The notes beneath the pieces were generated by a model. That model was not told the origin of the DNA. It did no database searches and saw only the letters and a list, made by a program, of their open reading frames with translations. A DNA stretch of 11,756 nt from an uncultured Opitutia bacterium. GTDB taxonomy: Bacteria > Verrucomicrobiota > Verrucomicrobiia > Opitutales > Opitutaceae. The position numbers and the translations under genes are program-made. The stretch is from NCBI GenBank assembly GCA_937952235.1, contig CALFZM010000257.1, positions 1 to 11,756 of the forward strand, written 5' to 3'. This document shows positions 6,929-11,756 of this stretch, in pieces. The first letter of the stretch is position 1, and the number at the start of each line of letters is the position of its first letter.

Positions 6929-8401
6929 ATGAAGACGCCCCTCCTCCTGCCTGCATCCGGCGCCGTGCTGGCCCTTGCGCTGGTCGTGATTCCCGTCCGC
7001 GCGCAGCCCGCAAACCTCCATCTCGCCCAGGGGGTGCTGGCCGGGGAAGTGACCGGCACCACGGCGATCCTGCAGACGCGGCTGACGGCGACCCCCGGGC
7101 TCTCCGGCGGCGACGTGCCGGGCGCGCCGGGCGTGGGCCGGTTCGAGATCGCTCCGCAGCCCGACTTTCGCGGTGCGCGGCAGACCGACTGGCTCGAGGC
7201 GACGGCGACGGGGGACTTCATCCTGAAGACGCAGGTCGCCGGCCTCCAGCCGGGCACGACGTATCACTACCGGGTCGCCTACGGCCCGGACCGGGAGCGA
7301 ACGCGCCTGAGTCAGCCAGCTTCGTTCAAGACCCTGCCGGCGGCCACCGCGGCGGCACCGGTCAGCTTCGTGCTCACGAGTTGCCTGAACTACGCGTTCT
7401 TTCACGAGGGGCATCCGGCGAAGACGGAGAAGGCGAGCAAGGCGCCCTATCGCGGCGCCGACCGGATGCAGGGCTATCCGGCGCTCGAGCCGATCATCGC
7501 GCTGCGGCCGGACTTCGTCATCATTGACGGTGACGCCGTGTACTACGACCACCCGGTGGGCACGCGGGCCAGGACGCAGGCGGAGCTGCGGCGGAAATGG
7601 CACGAGCAGTACGTCATGCCGCGCTTCGTCCGGCTGTTCGCGCAGGCGGGCACGTACTGGCTCAAGGACGATCACGATCACCGGATCAACGATTCCGACC
7701 AGACCGGCGACTACGAGCCCTCGCACGCGCTGGGCATCGCGACCTTTCGCGAGCAGGTGCCGGTGGTGAACCCGGCCGAGCCGCAGGCCGTGACCTACCG
7801 CACGCACCGCATGGGCCGGGACCTGCAGCTCTGGTTCGTCGAGGGGCGCGACTACCGCAGCCCGAATGCGATGCCGGACGGCCCCGGCAAGACGATCTGG
7901 GGCGCGGAGCAGAAGGCCTGGCTGCAGCGCACGCTCAAGGCGAGCGATGCGACCTACAAGATCCTCGTCTCGCCGACGCCGCTGATCGGGCCGGACGACG
8001 CGAGCAAGAAGGACAATCACGTCAACGAGCGCGGCTTCCGCCACGAGGGCGAGGCGTTCCTCGCCTGGCTGAAAGAGAACGGCGTCGCGCCCGGCCGCTT
8101 CTACATCATCAACGGCGACCGCCACTGGAAGTACCACTCGCAGCACGCCACCGGTTTCGAGGAGTTCGGTTGCGGGGCGTTGAACCGGGAGAACTCGCGC
8201 CTCGGCCGCGAGCCCGGCGACCCGGGCTCGACCGATCCGCAGGCGAAGGTGCGGCAGTTCTACACCGACCATCCCCCGAGCGGCGGTTTCCTGCGCGTCG
8301 CCGTGCAGCCCGGCACGAGCGCCGAGCCCGCGCGGATCGAGTTCACGCACCACGACGACACCGGCAGTGTGCGCTACCAGCATACGGCCGTCGCGCGATA
8401 G
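6929..8401 (+). CDS. PhoD-like exported metallophosphoesterase
   Basis: 490 residues. A signal peptide spans 1-25 (cleavage near VRA-QPA). A PhoD N-terminal Ig/fibronectin-like domain covers about 28-137 (GLQPGTTYHYRV at 105-116). The catalytic domain follows, with landmarks of the PhoD family in order: Cys152 in LTSCLNYA (149-156), GDAVYYD (201-207, with D202 and Y205 at the places of the usual Asp and Tyr ligands), KDDHD (246-250) and NGDRHW (395-400). Known PhoD enzymes are Fe/Ca-dependent alkaline phosphatases or phosphodiesterases acting outside the cytoplasm, so release of phosphate from organic phosphoesters is the likely role. One oddity is VEGRDYR (304-310), where many relatives have an LDxR-type sequence. 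The gene is third in the plus-strand run; a 210-nt gap follows it. No Shine-Dalgarno sequence or Pho box was recognised upstream. The substrate cannot be told from sequence. Confidence 0.92.
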   Translation: MKTPLLLPASGAVLALALVVIPVRAQPANLHLAQGVLAGEVTGTTAILQTRLTATPGLSGGDVPGAPGVGRFEIAPQPDFRGARQTDWLEATATGDFILKTQVAGLQPGTTYHYRVAYGPDRERTRLSQPASFKTLPAATAAAPVSFVLTSCLNYAFFHEGHPAKTEKASKAPYRGADRMQGYPALEPIIALRPDFVIIDGDAVYYDHPVGTRARTQAELRRKWHEQYVMPRFVRLFAQAGTYWLKDDHDHRINDSDQTGDYEPSHALGIATFREQVPVVNPAEPQAVTYRTHRMGRDLQLWFVEGRDYRSPNAMPDGPGKTIWGAEQKAWLQRTLKASDATYKILVSPTPLIGPDDASKKDNHVNERGFRHEGEAFLAWLKENGVAPGRFYIINGDRHWKYHSQHATGFEEFGCGALNRENSRLGREPGDPGSTDPQAKVRQFYTDHPPSGGFLRVAVQPGTSAEPARIEFTHHDDTGSVRYQHTAVAR

Positions 8402-8611
8402 CGGACTGCCGGCTGCTCCGAGTCGGAAACGTGCAGTCGACCCGACATCACCTGCGCAAACGACCGCACGCGAAGGTGGAGCGGCGTGATGCTGCAGCGC
8501 CTGGCTAAGCGGGCATGAGCGCTTTGACCGAATCCGAGCTGCGGCGTTGACGCTGCCGGCGGCGGGCGGGACAACGGCCCCGTGCCGTCCGCACCCCGTT
8601 CCTTTCCCGCG

Positions 8612-10753
8612 ATGTCCTCCTTTCGCCCCCGCCTCGTCGTCGCCCTGGCCCTTCTCTCCGCCGGCCTGCTGGCCGCCGCGCCTGCGCACGCCGCGCTCCG
8701 GGCGGGCGCCGCGGTCGTCGATGTCATGCCGGAGAAGCTCCCGGTGCTGCTCAACGGCGGCATGCTGAACCGCCAGGGCGACAAGGTGAAATCGCGCGTC
8801 CACGCCCGCGCAATCGTCGTCGCCGACGAACGCAGCTCGCTCGCGCTGGTCGTCGTCGACTCCTGCATGATGCCGCGACCGCTGCTCGACGAAGCCAAGG
8901 CGCTCGCCGCGCGGCGGACCGGCATCCCCGCCGACCGTATCCTGATTGCGGCGACACACTCGCACACTGCGCCCTCGTCGATGGGGTGTCTCGGGACGCA
9001 CGAGGATCCGGCGTATGTGCCGGTCCTGCGCCGCCAACTGGTCGAGGCCATCGCCGCCGCGCAGGCCAATCTCGAACCCGCGCGGGTCGGTTTCGCCCGG
9101 GCCAACGCCGCCGAGTACACCGCGCTGCGCCGCTGGATCCGGCGCCCGGACCGCGTCGTCGACGATCCCTTCGGCAACAAGACCGTCCGGGCCAACATGC
9201 ACGCCGGCCGCAACTGGGACGACGTCACGGGCGAGTCCGGGCCCGAGGATCCCGACCTGACGCTGATCGCCTTCCAGGCCCGCGACGGCCGGCCGATCGC
9301 GGTGCTCTCGAGCTTCTCGATGCATTACTTCGGCGACCGCGACATCAGCGCCGACTACTTCGGCCTCTACGCCGACGGCCTGAAGCAGCGGATCGCGCCG
9401 AACGCGGCGCCGGGCAAGCCCGCGTTCGTCGGAGCGATGGCCCACGGCTGCAGCGGCGACATCTACCGGGTCGACTACAAGGTCCCCGAGGCGCAGCGAA
9501 ATGCGAAGATCACGATCGACGAGTACGCCGGCCAGCTCGCGGACATCGCGTTCAAGGCGTACGGCGGAATCCAATACCGCGAGGACGCCGACCTCGCGAT
9601 GGCCGAGACGCGGATGACGCTGAAGTACCGCGTGCCCGACAAGCAGCGGCTCGAATGGGCGCAGCGGATCGTCGCCGCGATGGGCGACCGGCTGCCGAAG
9701 GACACCACCGAGGTCTACGCCCGCGAGCAGATCTACCTGCACGAGCGCCAGCAGACGGAGGTCGTCGTCCAGGCGCTGCGCATCGGCGACACCGCGATCG
9801 CGACCACCCCGACCGAGACCTACGCGATCACGGGCCTGAAGATCAAGGCGGCGAGCCCGCTGGCCAACACGATGGTGTTCGACCTCACCAATGGCGGCGA
9901 CGGCTACATCCCGCCGCCCGAGCAGCACCTTTTCGGCGGCTACAACACCTGGGCGGCACGCTCGGCCGGCCTGGAGATCATGGCGGAGCCGAAGATCGCC
10001 GAGGCGGCCGTGCTGCTGCTCGAGCAGGTGGCGGGCCGGCCGCGGCGCGACCTCGCGCTGAGCCGGGGGCCGGCGGCGCGCGTCGTCGCCGACCTGAAGC
10101 CGGCCGCGTGGTGGCGGCTCGACGAGTTTGCCGGGCCCCACGCGGCCGACGCCACCGGCCAGGGTCGCCACGCGATCTACGAGCGCGAGGTGACGTACCA
10201 CCTCGAGGGCGCACGTTCCGACGTGTTCTGCACCGGCGGCCAGTCGAACCGGGCGGCGCACTTCGTCGGCGGCCGGCTGCGGGCGCGCCTCGGCGGCGTG
10301 GGCGAGCGATACACGGTCTCGGGCTGGATCTGGAACGGCATGCCGGTCGAGGGGCGCGACGTGGCCGGCTGGTTCTATTCGCGGGGCCGCGACCACGGGC
10401 TCGCGGCCTACGGCGATCACCTCGGCATCGGCGGCAGGAGCGGCCACACCGGGCGCCTCGTCTTTCTCAGCGGCAACGATGCCGGCACGCGCGTGGCCGG
10501 CAGGACCGAGATACCGCGCTGGGAGTGGCAGCATGTCGCGCTCGTGCGCGACGGGGAAACGGTGCGCGTCTACCTCAACGGCGCGCTCGAACTCGAGACG
10601 CGGGCGCCCGCGCGCTTCCCCGCGGACCTCGATCAGCACTTCTTCGGCGGCCGCAGCGACAACCACGCGAACTGGGAGGGTCGGATGGACGAGATCGCCG
10701 TCTTCGACCGGGCGTTGAATGCAGCGGACGTGAAGAAGCTGAGTGCGCGCTGA
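8612..10753 (+). CDS. Neutral/alkaline ceramidase N-terminal-like protein with C-terminal LamG domain
   Basis: 713 residues from the ATG at 8612, which gives a compact signal peptide (MSSFRPRLVVALALL, cleavage near AHA-ALR). A GTG at 8582 would add ten residues and is less likely. Residues about 28-475 resemble the N-terminal domain of neutral/alkaline ceramidases: ATHSHTAP (114-121) and SMHYFGD (236-242) supply His ligands, and PTETY (400-404) and GGDGYIPP (428-435) correspond to the Glu and Tyr zinc ligands. Where true ceramidases have a serine in a QSNxGD-type motif, this protein reads HGCSGD (278-283), so ceramide hydrolysis is doubtful. Residues about 495-705 form a LamG/concanavalin A-like domain (WWRLDE at 500-505, VRVYLNG at 651-657, MDEIAVFDRAL at 692-702), probably for glycan or surface binding. 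Many Planctomycetota and Verrucomicrobiota proteins share the first domain without known function. Likely an exported hydrolase of uncertain substrate. Confidence 0.9.
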   Translation: MSSFRPRLVVALALLSAGLLAAAPAHAALRAGAAVVDVMPEKLPVLLNGGMLNRQGDKVKSRVHARAIVVADERSSLALVVVDSCMMPRPLLDEAKALAARRTGIPADRILIAATHSHTAPSSMGCLGTHEDPAYVPVLRRQLVEAIAAAQANLEPARVGFARANAAEYTALRRWIRRPDRVVDDPFGNKTVRANMHAGRNWDDVTGESGPEDPDLTLIAFQARDGRPIAVLSSFSMHYFGDRDISADYFGLYADGLKQRIAPNAAPGKPAFVGAMAHGCSGDIYRVDYKVPEAQRNAKITIDEYAGQLADIAFKAYGGIQYREDADLAMAETRMTLKYRVPDKQRLEWAQRIVAAMGDRLPKDTTEVYAREQIYLHERQQTEVVVQALRIGDTAIATTPTETYAITGLKIKAASPLANTMVFDLTNGGDGYIPPPEQHLFGGYNTWAARSAGLEIMAEPKIAEAAVLLLEQVAGRPRRDLALSRGPAARVVADLKPAAWWRLDEFAGPHAADATGQGRHAIYEREVTYHLEGARSDVFCTGGQSNRAAHFVGGRLRARLGGVGERYTVSGWIWNGMPVEGRDVAGWFYSRGRDHGLAAYGDHLGIGGRSGHTGRLVFLSGNDAGTRVAGRTEIPRWEWQHVALVRDGETVRVYLNGALELETRAPARFPADLDQHFFGGRSDNHANWEGRMDEIAVFDRALNAADVKKLSAR

Positions 10754-10761
10754 GGGGCGGA

Positions 10762-10844
10762 ACCACGAAATACACGAAACACACGAAAGTCCCTCGCTAC
10801 TTTTGGGCCCCAGGCCTCTTCGAGTATCTCGTGGGTTTCGTGGT
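10762..10844. repeat. CACGAAA-periodic imperfect inverted repeat (dispersed-repeat type)
   Basis: The left arm (10762-10787) contains CACGAAA three times, starting at 10764, 10773 and 10782, an exact 9-nt period. The right arm (10819-10844) is its inverted partner: TTTCGTG at 10836-10842, TCTCGTG at 10827-10833 and a weaker CTTCGAG at 10818-10824, again at 9-nt steps. Over 26 bp the arms agree at 21 positions. The 31-nt centre includes GGGCCCC. The element lies 9 nt after the stop of the ceramidase-like gene and ends 21 nt before the phosphodiesterase ATG. Translated, it would add a Thr/Lys- or His/Glu-repeating tract to that gene, another reason to start the gene at 10866. From memory, similar elements are scattered between genes of Verrucomicrobiota and some other phyla; copy number here cannot be seen. 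It may also act as an RNA hairpin between the two genes. Confidence 0.75.
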
Positions 10845-10865
10845 CACGCCCTCCTGGTTCTTCCC

Positions 10866-11687
10866 ATGATTCCATTTCGCTTTCTTCCGCTCCTGCTGTT
10901 CGTGCTGGCCAACGCCTCTGCCGCGACGTTGCCCGAGCGTGGGATATGCGCCCACCGCGGGGCGAGCGGGACGCATCCGGAGAACACCGTGCCGGCGTAC
11001 GAGGAGGCGGTGCGGCTCGGGGCGCACATGGTCGAGCTCGACCTCGCGCTCACGCGGGACGGCGAGATCGTGCTGATGCACGATGCGACCGTCGACCGCA
11101 CCACGAACGGCAAGGGCCGCGTGCTCGATTTCACGCTGGCCGAGCTGAAGCGGCTCGACGCGGGCGCGTGGAAACACCCGCGCTTTGCCGGCACCCGCGT
11201 GCCCACGCTGGCGGAGGCGCTCGCCGTCCTGCCGCGCAACGTCTGGATCAACCTCGACACGAAGGCGGACGCCCGTTTCGGCGCCGATCCCGCCGCGGTC
11301 GTGCGGAAAGTGGTGGAGTTGATCGTCGCCACCGGGCGCGAACACCAGACCTTCCTCGCGGCGAGGGCTGACGCCGCGGCCATGGCGCGTGCCGTCCGGC
11401 CGGGCATTCAGCTCTGCAGCATGGATCGGACGAAAGATCCCGCCGACTACGTGCGCGATGCGATCGCGCGGCGGGTGGAGTTCATCCAGCTCCGCGACTG
11501 CGCGCAGGACGCGCGGCTGCCGGCCTGGATCGCCGCGCTCAAGGCGGCCGGCGTGCGCATCAATTATTTCTATGCGAACGATCCGACCGAGGTCGGGCGG
11601 TTGCTGGCGGCGGGGATCGATTTCGTGCTGGTCGATGAGGTCGGGGCCGTATTGGCACAGCGGCGGGAGATCGTGCCCTGGCGCTGA
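10866..11687 (+). CDS. Exported glycerophosphodiester phosphodiesterase (GDPD family)
   Basis: 273 residues from the ATG at 10866. A longer in-frame reading from 10743 would translate the upstream repeat and bury the signal peptide, so it is rejected. The signal peptide is MIPFRFLPLLLFVLANASA, cleaved near ASA-A. The GDPD motifs are intact: HRG (30-32), HPENT (37-41), ELD with E57 and D59, TRDG (63-66), MHD with H72, and DRTTNGKG (77-84). H30 and H72 are the expected acid/base pair, with E57 and D59 as metal ligands. NLDTK (129-133) has Asp where many relatives have Glu. The C-terminal barrel end reads FVLVDEVGAVL (253-263), looser than the usual TD-P form. The expected reaction is cleavage of glycerophosphodiesters, from lipid headgroups, to glycerol 3-phosphate and an alcohol outside the cytoplasm. 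It stands after a 112-nt gap with a repeat, so it may be transcribed on its own. Confidence 0.93.
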   Translation: MIPFRFLPLLLFVLANASAATLPERGICAHRGASGTHPENTVPAYEEAVRLGAHMVELDLALTRDGEIVLMHDATVDRTTNGKGRVLDFTLAELKRLDAGAWKHPRFAGTRVPTLAEALAVLPRNVWINLDTKADARFGADPAAVVRKVVELIVATGREHQTFLAARADAAAMARAVRPGIQLCSMDRTKDPADYVRDAIARRVEFIQLRDCAQDARLPAWIAALKAAGVRINYFYANDPTEVGRLLAAGIDFVLVDEVGAVLAQRREIVPWR

Positions 11688-11698
11688 CCGGGATTTCC

Positions 11699-11714
11699 CT
11701 CCCCCTCCGGGGAG
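11699..11714 (+). terminator. Short GC hairpin just after the phosphodiesterase gene
   Basis: CTCCCC (11699-11704) pairs perfectly with GGGGAG (11709-11714) around a CTCC loop, 11 nt after the stop codon. No T-tract follows, so it is not a classic intrinsic terminator. It may be part of the larger repeat cluster to its right. Confidence 0.3.
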
Positions 11715-11715
11715 C

Positions 11716-11756
11716 GCGGCCGTCCCCGGCCGCATCCGAATCCTTGCGGCCGGGGA
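11716..11756. repeat. GC-rich inverted repeat cluster, cut by the window edge
   Basis: TCCCCGGCCGCA (11723-11734) and TGCGGCCGGGGA (11745-11756) form a perfect 12-bp inverted repeat around a 10-nt AT-richer loop. The left arm can also fold alone: GCGGCCG (11716-11722), loop TCCC, CGGCCGC (11727-11733), a perfect 7-bp stem. The right arm ends exactly at the last base, so the element probably continues. Such GGCCG-rich hairpins between genes recall dispersed intergenic repeats of Verrucomicrobiota; they could also stop transcription or protect mRNA ends. Only the sequence symmetry is certain. Confidence 0.65.

Noticed and set aside
8582..8611. GTG start ten codons upstream for the ceramidase-like gene
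   Set aside because: The ATG at 8612 gives a more typical signal peptide. The GTG cannot be fully excluded, since a GGCGGG-rich stretch lies upstream of it.
6668..10666. Very long open frame on the minus strand, antisense to the PhoD-like and ceramidase-like genes
   Set aside because: Its product is Arg/Ala/Val/His-rich low-complexity sequence with no family motif, and it spans several well-recognised plus-strand genes. It results from scarce stop codons in GC-rich DNA.
10762..10844. CRISPR-like array
   Set aside because: The repeat unit is only 7 nt at a 9-nt period with arms inverted to each other; there are no spacers and no cas genes.
10743..10865. N-terminal extension of the glycerophosphodiesterase frame
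   Set aside because: It would translate the CACGAAA repeat, overlap the previous gene's end and bury the signal peptide that starts at 10866.

Overview
The window is a GC-rich piece of bacterial chromosome holding seven complete protein genes. No RNA gene, insertion sequence, integrase, CRISPR array or phage gene was seen. The best guess at the host is Verrucomicrobiota, perhaps an Opitutaceae-like lineage; Planctomycetota is the main alternative. The reasons are a heme-c DUF1549/DUF1553 (PSD1) gene beside a DUF1501 gene, further families common in these phyla (DUF1593, FG-GAP propeller, ceramidase-N plus LamG), high GC, and two intergenic inverted repeats of a kind I recall from such genomes. 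The assignment is inference, not a search result.

Layout. On the minus strand, a 970-residue malectin-like/cytochrome c/DUF1549/DUF1553 protein (1416-4328) is followed after 9 nt by a Tat-type DUF1501 protein (12-1406); together they look like one operon. A 144-nt divergent spacer (4329-4472) separates them from five plus-strand genes: a short DUF1593 nucleoside-hydrolase-like protein (4473-5513), a predicted seven-bladed FG-GAP propeller (5589-6866), a PhoD-like metallophosphoesterase (6929-8401), a neutral-ceramidase-like protein with a C-terminal LamG domain (8612-10753) and a glycerophosphodiester phosphodiesterase (10866-11687). The first three have gaps of 62-75 nt and may be co-transcribed. 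The last two sit behind gaps of 210 and 112 nt.

All seven products begin with an export signal, so the window encodes an envelope or secreted set. The plus-strand enzymes would fit scavenging of phosphodiesters, lipids and nucleoside- or sugar-type substrates outside the cytoplasm. The LamG, malectin-like and propeller parts would supply binding. This joint role is inference; no Pho box or other named regulator site was recognised.

Non-coding structure: a 9-nt-periodic CACGAAA inverted repeat lies at 10762-10844, and a GC-rich hairpin cluster after the last gene runs off the right edge. The divergent spacer carries a 12-bp direct repeat with a 21-bp period. Nearly all genes lack a recognisable Shine-Dalgarno sequence. 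Nothing here is clearly a new system. The most unusual points are the ceramidase-like protein lacking the usual catalytic serine, the malectin-cytochrome-PSD1 fusion, and the two repeat elements.
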